64,000 nt of DNA from CAZUGO01 sp964619935 (GCA_964619935.1 CAZUGO010000054.1:45272-109271); one strand, 5' to 3'; counted from the first letter of the stretch, positions 18,212-26,992 are shown. Numbers and translations are program-made. The notes: a model not told the origin generated them from the letters alone.

Positions 18212-19270
18212 TCACGACGCGGTGCGCAGGATCCGGGTGATCAGGGCGACATACCGCTCGGCGCCGCGGCGTTGATCGTCTTTTGCAATCCACTCGCCGG
18301 CGTCCCAGTCGCCGTTCACAAGGTCGCGGTGGGCGCGGAGAATCGAGCCGGGTCCCAGCAGACAGGTCTTGCAGTGCCGCCAGCCAAAATGGGCGATGTC
18401 CGTATTATAAGCGGCCACGGCGGTTTCGAAACCCGGCACGGTGGTCAGCCCAGTGATCGGATCATTGCCGGACAGCCATTCGACGCTCAGGCGGTCATCG
18501 TCGAGCTCGGCAAGCGCTGCGCTGACCCACTGCTTGACGACCTCCTGAGGGCGGTCCAATCGAAAAAACAAGCCGGCCCGCGCCATTCCCGGGATCTTGT
18601 TGTAGGCGTCGCCGCCGTGGGTGATGTGCACGTTGAGGGTGATGCCGCCGTTCGAGTGACGATCGATCCAGTCACGGCTCTGCAAATGCCGAATGGCGGT
18701 GATCAACCGATCGAGTGCCGAGTCAAAGCATTCCGGGTAGCCGGAGTGTCCGCCGGATCCGCCGGCAATCAGGTCGGCCTTGAGCAGCCCTTTCTGCGAC
18801 GTCATCAGGCGGTTCTCGGTGGGTTCGCCGACAACCAACAGGTCGGGTTCGGCCCAGGTACGCCCGGCATGGGCCGCGCCCCCGTGGGCGCCGCCCTCCT
18901 CGTCCACCACCAGCAGAATGCCCAGACCGGGCACGCCGCGGCGATGCAGCACCTCGGCAGCTTCGAGCATGGCTGCCAGAATTCCGTGGGTGTCACACGC
19001 CCCGCGGCCGTAGATCCGCGTTGCGGTTTCGTGCGGACCGTAGCACGGGGCGACCGTATCGGTGTGGGTGTTCAGCAAGATCCGTGGCCGCGGTTCATCG
19101 TAGTAGGCCAACAAATTGGGCCGATTGGGAAACGCGTCGGCCAACTCGGTGTGCAGGCCCCGCCGGCGCAACGTCCGCTCCAGGAACTGCATGATCTGCA
19201 GTTCATTGCCGGTGACCGAATCGATGGCGATCAGATCGCGGGTCAGGCTGTACATGCGCTCGAGGTTCAC
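18212..19270 (-). CDS. M20 family deacylase (ArgE/DapE-like)
   Basis: The 352-residue zinc hydrolase has the M20 metal motifs in order: NTHTDTVAP (His and Asp), RGACDTHG (bridging Asp), VVDEEGGAH (catalytic Glu plus metal Glu) and a later LGPGSILRAHR. Family members include N-acetylornithine deacetylase and succinyl-DAP desuccinylase. The sequence is closer in style to ArgE, but no arginine gene is adjacent. GTG at 19270 is preferred because AAGG lies six bases before it; ATG at 19255 is the alternative. It lies upstream of ftcD in a likely two-gene operon. Confidence 0.85.
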   Translation of the reverse strand: MNLERMYSLTRDLIAIDSVTGNELQIMQFLERTLRRRGLHTELADAFPNRPNLLAYYDEPRPRILLNTHTDTVAPCYGPHETATRIYGRGACDTHGILAAMLEAAEVLHRRGVPGLGILLVVDEEGGAHGGAAHAGRTWAEPDLLVVGEPTENRLMTSQKGLLKADLIAGGSGGHSGYPECFDSALDRLITAIRHLQSRDWIDRHSNGGITLNVHITHGGDAYNKIPGMARAGLFFRLDRPQEVVKQWVSAALAELDDDRLSVEWLSGNDPITGLTTVPGFETAVAAYNTDIAHFGWRHCKTCLLGPGSILRAHRDLVNGDWDAGEWIAKDDQRRGAERYVALITRILRTAS

Positions 19271-19366
19271 CGATTGCCTTCCAAAACCGCCGGCAGGCGG
19301 TACAATAGCGGTAGCTCGTCGGCCGTTGCAACCCGTATTCTTGCATGAATGGCGCGGAGGGTCAGC

Positions 19367-20620
19367 ATGTTTCTGACGAACGGTTGGTGGTTCGGAGTGT
19401 TTGGGGTCGTTGCGCCGATCCTTGTCGGGCAATCCGGGGAACCGAGCAGCGGCCTGCCAATCGTGGAGTGGCGCGATGCCACCCAGCATTATGGCCGCGA
19501 AGTCGTGGTGTACGGTCGCATCGTCGCGACCCGTAATATTGGCGAGATGTGCTTCCTCAATTTCGATCGCCAGTATCGGCGGCACTTCACCGTGGTGGTC
19601 CGCCAGGCGGACTTCACCGCCTTCTCGCAGCCGCCGGAGTTGGCCTACGACGGAAAACTGGTCGCCGTGCGCGGCACTGTCATCCGCTACCGCAACAAAC
19701 CGGAGATCTTCATCAGTTCCCCCCGGCAGATTACGGTGCTTCCCGATGACACCCCCGACATTGCGGCTGCAGTCAGGCAACACCTGCCCGCGGGGGCGCA
19801 GCCGGCCAGGCCGCTGATTGCAGGCGGCGAATTGCGTGTCGCGACGGTCAACCTCAGCGTTCTGCGCCCAGCCGACCACGCCTTCTGCAATGCGGACGGT
19901 CCGGCGGATGAACCCGCCATGGGCCGCGCCGCCGCGCTGGTTCGCAGGCTCGCGGCCGATGTCGTCGCCGTGCAGTGGGGCGGCAGCCTGGACTGTCTCA
20001 AGCGGTTCAACGAGCAGTTGCTTGCGGATCAGGGATATCGCTACCTGCTCGGTCCGCAAGAAGGTCAGGAGCGGGCCGACTGCGTGATTCTGGCCCGTCA
20101 GCCGGCGGTGCGCTCGGTTGTGGTGTCGCACTATGCCTCCGACACCGGTCAGCCGGTGGCCTTCGCGCACCCAGGGCGCTCCGCCCAGTTTCAACTGACC
20201 TCCGGCGATGTCCTGGACCTGTGGGTGACTTGGCTGCCCGACGGACCCTCGGCCGCCGCCGAGTCCGCCGGTCTCAGGCGTTTGTTGGACCGGGCACCAG
20301 GTGCCCAGGCGGGCGGCATGCTGCTGTTGGCGGGAGGCTTTCCCGAAGCGGTCACCGGAACGCTGGCGGCGCGGCTGCAGGGCGACGGCGCTGTGGCGCT
20401 GGCAGTGCCCGGTTATACGCCCGCGGACCCGACGCCGCCCATCGCCCGGAGTCACAACTACCTGATGGGCTCAGCGGCGGTCATCGAGCGCTATGTGCCC
20501 GGGTCAACCCGCGTGGAACAGGATTCCCAATTGGACCCGGCCGTGACCCTGGCGATTCAGACGGCTGACCGCCCGCCGCCCCCGCCCCAGCCGCCACCAT
20601 CGTCTTCCGATGGGTTTTGA
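19367..20620 (+). CDS. secreted protein with OB-fold-like and degenerate EEP-like domains
   Basis: From ATG 19367 (GGAGG six bases upstream) the protein has 417 residues with an N-terminal signal or anchor segment. Residues about 30-130 resemble an OB-fold (VVVYGRIVATRNIGEMCFLNF, then VAVRGTVIRYRNKPEIFI), the pattern of periplasmic nucleic-acid-binding-like OB domains. The region after 150 has the layout of an endonuclease/exonuclease/phosphatase domain (LRVATVNL, LAADVVAVQWGG, then LWVTWLP and the late SHNYLMG), but the catalytic Glu of VQE and the SDH end motif are absent. The tail is proline-rich. A catalytically dead nuclease-like protein is my inference. Confidence 0.65.
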   Translation: MFLTNGWWFGVFGVVAPILVGQSGEPSSGLPIVEWRDATQHYGREVVVYGRIVATRNIGEMCFLNFDRQYRRHFTVVVRQADFTAFSQPPELAYDGKLVAVRGTVIRYRNKPEIFISSPRQITVLPDDTPDIAAAVRQHLPAGAQPARPLIAGGELRVATVNLSVLRPADHAFCNADGPADEPAMGRAAALVRRLAADVVAVQWGGSLDCLKRFNEQLLADQGYRYLLGPQEGQERADCVILARQPAVRSVVVSHYASDTGQPVAFAHPGRSAQFQLTSGDVLDLWVTWLPDGPSAAAESAGLRRLLDRAPGAQAGGMLLLAGGFPEAVTGTLAARLQGDGAVALAVPGYTPADPTPPIARSHNYLMGSAAVIERYVPGSTRVEQDSQLDPAVTLAIQTADRPPPPPQPPPSSSDGF

Positions 20621-20745
20621 TTCTGTGGGATCGGCTCGCCATCCCCGCCGATATATGAGCAGAGCCGGCTTGGGACGCAGGCAGTAGCACGACCGCGCGG
20701 TTGTGGCGGGATGCGGACCGGGTCCGGTGCCCTCGGGCGAGCGTG

Positions 20746-21402
20746 ATGGATTGTGTCATCGTGGGGGCGGGCGGCCATGGTCGGGTGGTGCTGGACATCA
20801 TTCGCCAACAAGGCCGATATCGTGCGGTTGGATTTCTCGATTCGGACCCCGACCTGCGGGGTACGTCGAACGACGGCATCGAGGTGCTCGGCTCGCTGCA
20901 ATTGCTGCCGTCCTTGCAGCGCCGCGGTGTGCACCAGGTCATCATCGCGATTGGTGACAACCGCACGCGCCGCTGCTTCGCCGAGCAGGCTCGGGACAGC
21001 GGGCTGCAGCTCATCAACGCCATTCATCCGTCCGCGAACATCGCCGAAAGCGCCGCGCTGGGGTGCGGCGTAGTCGTTGCCGCAGGTGCCTTAGTCTGTG
21101 CCCATTGCCGCATCGGCGACTGCTGCATCCTGAACACGGGCTGTCTCATCGACCACGAGAGCGTGATTGGTCCGGCAAGTCACATTTGCCCCGGCGTGCG
21201 CATCGCCGGACGAGTGGTCGTCGAGTCGGGTGCATTTGTGGGCATCGGGGCCACCGTGATTCAGCACGTCCGCATCGGTCGCGACGCCGTGGTGGGCGCC
21301 GGGGCGGTGGTGCTCGACGCGGTGGCCGCCGAACAGACGGTGGTGGGCTTGCCCGCCCGCCCGATCAGCGATCGCTGCAGCAGCCCGGCGCTGGGCCACT
21401 GA
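20746..21402 (+). CDS. NeuD/PglD-like sugar O-acyltransferase
   Basis: The 218-residue protein has the two-part NeuD fold: an N-terminal Rossmann-like domain (VIVGAGGHGRVVLDII) and a C-terminal left-handed beta-helix of hexapeptide repeats (ALGCGVVVAAGA, GDCCILNTGCLIDHESVIG, with the catalytic His in CLIDHE). Such enzymes acetylate amino-sugars for surface glycans using acetyl-CoA. No glycan-biosynthesis genes are adjacent, so the acceptor is unknown. The ribosome site is weak. Confidence 0.87.
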   Translation: MDCVIVGAGGHGRVVLDIIRQQGRYRAVGFLDSDPDLRGTSNDGIEVLGSLQLLPSLQRRGVHQVIIAIGDNRTRRCFAEQARDSGLQLINAIHPSANIAESAALGCGVVVAAGALVCAHCRIGDCCILNTGCLIDHESVIGPASHICPGVRIAGRVVVESGAFVGIGATVIQHVRIGRDAVVGAGAVVLDAVAAEQTVVGLPARPISDRCSSPALGH

Positions 21403-21421
21403 AGGCCGCGGCGTCCGACAC

Positions 21422-22111
21422 TCAACCGCCACCGCCGAAATCGACCTGGGGAACCGCTTTGGCCTCGTCGGGCACCTCGAAGTACTCGGCGGGTTGCACG
21501 TTGGCAAGCCCGGCGTAGAACCGACCGGTGAAGCGCCGGCAGAATTGGTTGAGCGATTCGACGGCCTTGTTGTAATTGCGCCGTTCAACCGCCAAGCGGT
21601 TTTCTGCGCCTTCAACCGAATCCTGCAGCTTCAGGAACGCCTCATTCGACTTCAATTCGGGATAGGTCTCCCGCAGGACCAGGAGCCGGCTGAGCGCTGA
21701 CTCAAAACGGTTGGCGGCCTCGATCTTCTGGCCGCGATCCTCCGCCTGGAAGTAGGCCTTGCGGGCATTGGCAATCCCGAGAAAGACCTGCTGCTCCTGG
21801 GCGGTTAGCCCTTTAACCGTCTCCACCAGGTTGGGGATCAGGTCAAAGCGGCGCTGCAGCTGGTTCTCGACCTGAGCCCAGCTGCTGCTGACGCGCTCGT
21901 GCAGGGAAACGGCCGTATTATACCCGTTGAACACACAGCCGCCGATCAGGCAACCGCCGGCCAGGATGACTCCGGCCCCCATCAGAAGCACTTTCGTGAT
22001 GTTCATGGATGGACCTCGACTTTCCGCCACGGCAGCGCCGCAGGCTGGGCAGAACCGGGCCCGCCTCCGCAGCGTGCCGCCGCATTGCGCACATACGTTA
22101 CCAACTGGCAC
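21422..22111 (-). CDS. LemA family protein with N-terminal zinc ribbon
   Basis: LemA is recognised by a membrane segment (MNITKVLLMGAGVILAGG) followed by GYNTAVSLHERVSSSWAQVENQLQRR-type helices and the DLIPNLVETVKG motif. The frame stays open upstream and encodes a textbook zinc ribbon, C-A-Q-C-G, then R-F-C-P-A-C-G, with CxxC pairs 10 residues apart. GTG at 22111 is chosen: GGAGGAG lies nine bases upstream and it overlaps the TPM stop. This gives 229 residues. The shorter classical start is ATG 22006. Four GTG codons stand in tandem (22120-22109), so the exact start is uncertain. Confidence 0.85.
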   Translation of the reverse strand: MPVGNVCAQCGGTLRRRARFCPACGAAVAESRGPSMNITKVLLMGAGVILAGGCLIGGCVFNGYNTAVSLHERVSSSWAQVENQLQRRFDLIPNLVETVKGLTAQEQQVFLGIANARKAYFQAEDRGQKIEAANRFESALSRLLVLRETYPELKSNEAFLKLQDSVEGAENRLAVERRNYNKAVESLNQFCRRFTGRFYAGLANVQPAEYFEVPDEAKAVPQVDFGGGG

Positions 22112-22916
22112 CACCACCACCTCCTCCGAATCCGCCACCGCCTCCGAACGAACCGCCGCCAAAGCCACCGCCAAATCCGCCGCCGAAACCGCCGCCGCCC
22201 CAGCCGGACCGCCGGCCCCTGCCGTGACTGAGCACGCTGCCCCAGAATAGCGCTTCCCAGAAGCCGCCGCCCCAGCGCCGGCGGTACCGCCGACGTCCCG
22301 ACCGTGAGGACAGGATCAGGAAGATCACGAATATCGGAACCAGTGACGAGCCGCAGAGCAAGGCGCCGCCGCGCCGCCGATTGTTGGGAACCTGAATCCG
22401 CGGCGCGCCGCTCAGTGTGACCTCCGCGCTGTCCGCAATGCGATTGGCCGTTTTGGCAGCCAGGATCTTGAGTCCCTCGCTGTAGCGGCCCTTCTTGAAG
22501 TAGGCACGGGCCACGTCTCGCGCTGCGCTGCCGCACCATGAATCGGGCAACACCCCTTCCAGGCCGTAGCCGGTGTGGATGCGCACCTGTCGATCACCGA
22601 TGGACAGCGCGATCAAGGCCCCGTTATCCTGCTGCGCGTGGCCCAGGGCCCAGGATTCCGCATGCCGCTGAACAAAGCCGAAAAAGTCCTCGCCGTCGGT
22701 GCCGGCGACGGCAAGCAGCTTGAGCTGGACCGAGGTCTTCTGCTCCAGCTCCGCGAGCCAGCCGTTTATCTGGGCTTCATCGGCAGGATCGACGACCCCA
22801 GCGGTGTCGACCACGAAGGTTCCGGGATCCGGAACGGTCAACTCGGCGGCGGCGGGGGTTACCAACCATCCGATGAACAACACCCCTGCGCGGAACCGCC
22901 GGCGGTCATTACCCAT
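22098..22916 (-). CDS. TPM domain (YgcG-like) membrane protein
   Basis: The 272-residue protein has a signal peptide ending in AAAE, a TPM domain (residues 30-165; VVDPADEAQINGWLAELEQKT and VRIHTGYGLEGVLPD), one transmembrane helix (SSLVPIFVIFLIL), a basic stretch, and a long glycine/phenylalanine tail typical of YgcG proteins. TPM-YgcG genes commonly pair with lemA and are thought to act in envelope stress or membrane-protein quality control. It overlaps the upstream NTase-like gene by 8 bases and the zinc-ribbon-LemA start by 14 bases, so all three are translationally coupled. Confidence 0.9.
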   Translation of the reverse strand: MGNDRRRFRAGVLFIGWLVTPAAAELTVPDPGTFVVDTAGVVDPADEAQINGWLAELEQKTSVQLKLLAVAGTDGEDFFGFVQRHAESWALGHAQQDNGALIALSIGDRQVRIHTGYGLEGVLPDSWCGSAARDVARAYFKKGRYSEGLKILAAKTANRIADSAEVTLSGAPRIQVPNNRRRGGALLCGSSLVPIFVIFLILSSRSGRRRYRRRWGGGFWEALFWGSVLSHGRGRRSGWGGGGFGGGFGGGFGGGSFGGGGGFGGGGGGASW

Positions 22917-23673
22917 CGACGATCTTCCCGAGGTGGGCAATCTCTCGATAGAGCTGCTGGAATTGCTGCCAGGGGTCGCTGCCGGACCCATCCAGGGTCT
23001 GGCGCACGCCGTCCAGGGGCAGGCCAACCCAGGATTCGACTTCCGCAATGACTTGCGCGGCGGGCTGGTGCCCACGCTGTCCGCGGGCCCACAATGCGCC
23101 GCGGAGCGTCCGCAACAAGCCCTCGCCGGCGTCCGCACCCAGGATGGCCAGCAGGTCTTCGCGGCCGGCGGCAGCCAGCAGGCCCTGGCGCATGGCGATG
23201 AGCAGGACCTTCAACTCCCGCTCGCACTGCAGGCGCACGTGCTGCGGATCAAACGTCAAGTCCTGGAAAAAGTGCCGACCCATGATCGTGATGTGGGCCT
23301 GTTGGATCTCGATCAGCTCCAGCGGAAAGGTGTCCAGCGACGCCTGAATGTAGGATGGCGTCATGATCAGCGGTGCCGCAAAGTTGGATCGGCCCAGACG
23401 GAGGCCCTCTTCGGCCAACCGTCGCAGGGCGCTGAGATCCACCTCGTCCAGAACCAGGACGCTGCGCAGCGGCTGGCGGGCAGGGTCAAACGGTCCCCGG
23501 ACCACACCGCCGAAGAGTGTCAGACCCAACGCGCGTCCGTCGGTGACTCGCCAGATCAGATCGGCGAACTCCCGGACGGCCTGGCGCAGCGGGTGCGTCA
23601 CCTGCTCGACCTGAAGTGTGGGGATTTCGGCCAATGGTCGTCCTTGCGTCGATTGTGGCGGCCTCGGGGTCAC
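22909..23673 (-). CDS. nucleotidyltransferase-fold-like protein of unknown function
   Basis: This 254-residue protein is the first gene of the coupled operon with TPM and LemA. An N-terminal region has LFGGVVRGPFD followed by VLVLDEVDLSALRRL, which resembles the G-G...D.D strand-loop of minimal nucleotidyltransferases. The rest is helical. The start is GTG at 23673; later starts are possible. The fold suggestion is from motif shape only and could be wrong. Tight overlap with the envelope genes suggests a linked function. Confidence 0.6.
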   Translation of the reverse strand: MTPRPPQSTQGRPLAEIPTLQVEQVTHPLRQAVREFADLIWRVTDGRALGLTLFGGVVRGPFDPARQPLRSVLVLDEVDLSALRRLAEEGLRLGRSNFAAPLIMTPSYIQASLDTFPLELIEIQQAHITIMGRHFFQDLTFDPQHVRLQCERELKVLLIAMRQGLLAAAGREDLLAILGADAGEGLLRTLRGALWARGQRGHQPAAQVIAEVESWVGLPLDGVRQTLDGSGSDPWQQFQQLYREIAHLGKIVDG

Positions 23674-23813
23674 GGCGCCCCAGGGTCGTTGCCGCCGTGA
23701 TCAGCCAGAGCCTAGCACAAGCCATAACGCCCGGCAATCATAGAAAGGAGGCACACGTCGAACGCCGCGAAGGCAAGTGCGCGAGCGGCGGAAGGGGTCG
23801 CGAGGTCGGCCGC

Positions 23814-24254
23814 TCAAATGGTGTTCACGGCGATGACCGCGTCGACGAGCACCGACAATTCGTCTTCGCCGTAAGGGTAGTCGACATCCAGTCGATCGCC
23901 GCCGCCGTCGGCCGCCGACAGGCAGTCCACCAGGGTCCAGCGTCGCAGGCTGGAGTAGCAGTGCACCTGGACCTGCCAACCGCGATCGAGCAACCAGGTC
24001 CGGAAGTGAGACATGACCAGGACGGAGGCCATCTCGGTGTCGACGGCAACAAACTCGTCGCGCGGGCCGTCCACCGGAGCCAGTGCCCAGCAGGGGTCCT
24101 CGTGATCGCCGGCGGTGGGGATGAAGCCGAGTTCCTCGAAGCGATTGGGCTCATCGGCGGATCGAAATCGGGGCAATCCAGTGATCGCCAGGGCGGTCTC
24201 AGTCTTCTCGAGCAGGGTCACGGGGTCAGCGATGGTCAGTGTGTTGGGCATCAT
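23814..24254 (-). CDS. conserved-looking hypothetical protein
   Basis: From ATG 24254 (GAGGAA close upstream) the product has 146 residues. It is acidic, with no signal peptide, membrane segment or recognised motif. It includes FEELGFIPTAGDHEDPCWALAPVDG and several aromatic positions. The start with MMPNTLTIADPV is favoured over the long upstream extension. I do not recognise a family. Confidence 0.6.
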   Translation of the reverse strand: MMPNTLTIADPVTLLEKTETALAITGLPRFRSADEPNRFEELGFIPTAGDHEDPCWALAPVDGPRDEFVAVDTEMASVLVMSHFRTWLLDRGWQVQVHCYSSLRRWTLVDCLSAADGGGDRLDVDYPYGEDELSVLVDAVIAVNTI

Positions 24255-24584
24255 GTTCCTCGAATGACTCTGACTGGAATGTGACTGTGTGCGGCGGTTC
24301 ATGGACGCTTCCCGCGGATTGCGGTCGGCGCTGGGCCCAGGATCCGTGGAAAACTGCATTTGCGATTGCTCGTGCGGCCGGAGCCGAGGGTTGAACGGAC
24401 TTGTCCAATATCCCGCGTGTCTGATCCGCCCTGGAGGCCGATGCGCTCACGCGGTGCGTGAGGGCGCCTCCGACCGTTTTATTTTATGATGCCGACATGA
24501 GCCCGTCTAGCCCGCATCTCAACCCCGTCCGGCCGCAATCGCGAAGCCGGGCACAACAAGCGGCCGGCCGATCAGCACCCGATT
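24255..24584. other. intergenic region containing a terminator-like hairpin
   Basis: These 330 bases lie between two minus-strand genes. The only structure I see is the hairpin at 24433-24471, where GGAGGC and GCCTCC flank an inner CTCACGC/GCGTGAG stem, followed on the plus strand by TTTTATTTTA (24477-24486). Read on the plus strand it looks like an intrinsic terminator although no plus-strand gene precedes it. On the minus strand the same AT tract could serve as a -10 region (TAAAAT) for the 24254 gene. Confidence 0.4.
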
Positions 24585-24962
24585 CTAATCTTGAGTGGCG
24601 GCCGGTGGGCCGCTCAAGAGTTCTGCAAGCGTGGCGCTGAATCGAGAGCGGGGCAAGACCCGAGTGGCGCCGGCGTTGCGAGCGGCTGCCGCAACAGCGG
24701 TGTCGACATGGGGGCCGTAGGCGATGATCGGCAGGTGGGGGTGCCTTTGACGCAGGTGACCAATGAGCGCCACCGCGTCGTCCGCGCTCAGTTCCAGGTC
24801 CACGATCACCAGGCGGGCGCGGTCGGCGTCGGATTCGCGCACGTCGGTACGACAGCGGATCGTGAGCACGTCGACACCCAAGTCCGCGGCGGTGGTCCGA
24901 ATTCGAGTGGCGAATATCAGGTCGTCCACCGCGCAAATCGTCAGAGCACCATCGCCTTTCAT
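24585..24962 (-). CDS. receiver-like domain protein
   Basis: The 125-residue protein has the alternating strand-helix layout of a response-regulator receiver. LVIVDLEL holds an Asp at the phospho-acceptor place. The end has ATRVLPRSRF where a receiver has its conserved Lys, replaced here by Arg. The N-terminal acidic pair is only partly present (AVDDL). No output domain or kinase gene is adjacent. It may be a degenerate receiver working without phosphorylation. Confidence 0.6.
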   Translation of the reverse strand: MKGDGALTICAVDDLIFATRIRTTAADLGVDVLTIRCRTDVRESDADRARLVIVDLELSADDAVALIGHLRQRHPHLPIIAYGPHVDTAVAAAARNAGATRVLPRSRFSATLAELLSGPPAATQD

Positions 24963-25040
24963 ACCCGGTTGAGATTACAATGCACGCTTCCGGTTGTAAA
25001 GGTGACGGCCGGTGTGACGCTGTTCCCGGAGGATGTCGGA

Positions 25041-25643
25041 ATGGATGTACAGGAGCGGATCGTTCGGTTCAAGAACATGGTTGAGGCGGACCCCGAGAAC
25101 GAACTCGGGCACTTCAGTCTGGCCAAGGCGTACCTGGACGGCGGCGCTGCTGCGGAGGCCGCCCAGGCCTTCGAGCGGGTGCTGCAACTGAATTCGGGCT
25201 TCTCCAAGGCCTACCAGCACTTGGCCGAAGCCCAGCGGCAGTTGGGGCGTACGGAGGCCGCCGTGGCGACACTGACCACCGGCTACCGGGTCGCCACCGA
25301 GCGTGGCGATATCATGCCGCGCGATGCGATGGCCACGATGCTCGGTGACTTGGGCCAGCCGCTGCCGGCAGTCGAGGCGCCCGCCGCGCCGCCCGCCGCG
25401 GCGCATGACGGCCCGACCGTGACCTGCTGCCGCTGCGGCCGGATCGGTGCCCGTCTGGCCAAGCCGCCGTTCAAGGGCCCGCTCGGCGAAGTGGTGTTCG
25501 CGAACGTCTGCCAACCCTGCTGGCAGGAATGGTTCCTCATGGGGACCAAGGTGATCAACGAACTGCGGCTTGATTTCTCGAATCCTGCATCGAGCGAACT
25601 CTACGATGCGCACCTGAAAGAGTTCCTGCAACTACCCGCGTGA
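25041..25643 (+). CDS. TPR protein fused to a YggX-like Fe(II)-trafficking domain
   Basis: The 200-residue protein begins at ATG 25041 with GGAGGA seven bases upstream. Residues 1-90 form two or three TPR-like repeats (ENELGHFSLAKAYLDGGAAA, FSKAYQHLAEAQRQLGRTEA). After a proline/alanine linker, the last 75 residues match YggX in spacing and content: CxxCG, then F-K-G-P-L-G, W-Q-E-W, INELRLDFSNPASSEL and EFLQ. YggX protects iron-sulphur proteins from oxidation and is normally a stand-alone 90-residue protein. The stop overlaps the start of the DUF971 gene as GTGA, so both are probably made together. Confidence 0.78.
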   Translation: MDVQERIVRFKNMVEADPENELGHFSLAKAYLDGGAAAEAAQAFERVLQLNSGFSKAYQHLAEAQRQLGRTEAAVATLTTGYRVATERGDIMPRDAMATMLGDLGQPLPAVEAPAAPPAAAHDGPTVTCCRCGRIGARLAKPPFKGPLGEVVFANVCQPCWQEWFLMGTKVINELRLDFSNPASSELYDAHLKEFLQLPA

Positions 25644-26011
25644 GTCTGATGCCCGCACCCGCCGACATCAAGGCCCGCCTGCCCGCCAGGACGCTGGAGG
25701 TGCTCTGGTCGGACGCCCATGCGGCGGTGTTTCCGTTCAAGTATCTGCGGTGTCACTGCGGCTGTGCCGAGTGCGTGGACGAGCGCAGCGGCGTCCGCAT
25801 CCTCGACCCGACAGCGGTGCCGGATGACGTGCATATCGAGGACATGTCACTGGTGGGTCACTACGCCATTCAGTTTCAATGGTCCGATGGCCACGGAACC
25901 GGCATCTACTCGTGGGATCTTCTGCAACAGATCTGCCCGTGTCCGCGCTGCGGTGGGCCCAAGCCATTTGATCGGCGGCCTTCGCCCTTGGGTACCAATC
26001 CGCACGGCTAG
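25640..26011 (+). CDS. DUF971 domain protein
   Basis: The 123-residue protein matches the DUF971/GBBH-like N-terminal domain. It shows LEVLWSDAHAAVFPFKYLR, the C-H-C-G-C-A-E-C metal-binding cluster, the HYAIQFQWSDGHGTGIYSW segment and a final CPCPRCGG. Members often neighbour Mrp/ApbC iron-sulphur carriers. Its GTG start lies within the stop of the TPR-YggX gene. Together they suggest a role in iron or iron-sulphur handling, which is inference. Confidence 0.88.
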   Translation: MSLMPAPADIKARLPARTLEVLWSDAHAAVFPFKYLRCHCGCAECVDERSGVRILDPTAVPDDVHIEDMSLVGHYAIQFQWSDGHGTGIYSWDLLQQICPCPRCGGPKPFDRRPSPLGTNPHG

Positions 26012-26051
26012 CCCCGAGCCGTGCCGTCCGGCCGGCGGGCTCCTGGCGGGG

Positions 26052-26939
26052 TTACGCCCTCAGGATCTCCGCGAGGGTCCGCTCCAGCAGGGGTCTCCCG
26101 CCGAAGGTCATGCCGAGCGCCTGGAGCTTGGTGGTGTCGATTTCATGCTTGGGGCCGCGGTTGGTCAGCTCAATGGATGGGGCGGTGTTCGTCAACCGCG
26201 CGGTGATGAGGGCCACGGTTTGTTGGGACACGTACAGATCGCAGCAATTGTAGGCCTGGCCGGCGATCCCGGGTGCGGTGAGCAGCAGTCCCACAGCCCT
26301 GGCGACATCGGCGGCGTGGACTTCCTTGCCGCCGCAGTCACTCACACCGCTCACATCACCGTGGGCGACGGCCTTGATCAGGCGATACCACTTGCTCTGG
26401 GTCGGCCGGTGGTGCAACCCGTACACGCCGCAGGGCCTGAGGGCGCAGATCTCATAGGCGTCCCGATTGCCGTAGCTGTAGACGAATGCCTCAATGGCCG
26501 CTTTGTGGGCCCCGTAATGGCTGTCGGGCCACATCGGATGGGCTTCGTCGAGGGGGCGGTCTTCCAGGATGATTTCATGGACAGCGCAACTGGACAGGAA
26601 AACGAATCGCGGTACGCCCGCGGCCCGGGCACCCTCGATCAGTTGCAGCGAGCCGATGACGTTGCGTTCGGCGAACTCCACCAGGTTGCCCTCTGCACCG
26701 CGGAACCCGATGCCGGGGCGAGACAAGGCGGCATGAACCACCGCATCGCAGCCGCTGACCAGATCACGGACGGAGCGGAGGTCATGGAGCGCTCCGGCGA
26801 TCCACTGCACGCCGGTGGATTCGACCGGTCGATCGCGGTGGGGGCGATACCAGCAGCGACAGCGGTGGCCCTGGGCGGTCAAGTGCCTGACAACATAATG
26901 GCCGATAAAACCGGTGGCCCCGGTGACGGCAATGGTCAT
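26052..26939 (-). CDS. NAD-dependent epimerase/dehydratase (extended SDR)
   Basis: The 295-residue protein has the extended-SDR Rossmann motif TGATGFIGHY, the catalytic Ser in FLSSCAV and the YGAHK pair. The C-terminal substrate domain is short. Substrates in this family are usually nucleotide sugars, but distant members act on steroids or flavonoids and the local genes give no clue. The ATG at 26939 has a weak ribosome site. It converges with the DUF971 gene, leaving 40 bases. Confidence 0.85.
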   Translation of the reverse strand: MTIAVTGATGFIGHYVVRHLTAQGHRCRCWYRPHRDRPVESTGVQWIAGALHDLRSVRDLVSGCDAVVHAALSRPGIGFRGAEGNLVEFAERNVIGSLQLIEGARAAGVPRFVFLSSCAVHEIILEDRPLDEAHPMWPDSHYGAHKAAIEAFVYSYGNRDAYEICALRPCGVYGLHHRPTQSKWYRLIKAVAHGDVSGVSDCGGKEVHAADVARAVGLLLTAPGIAGQAYNCCDLYVSQQTVALITARLTNTAPSIELTNRGPKHEIDTTKLQALGMTFGGRPLLERTLAEILRA

Positions 26940-26992
26940 CCCGGAATCCGTCCTGTCATATGGCGTGGGCACCAAATCGGCGACCGACCCGG

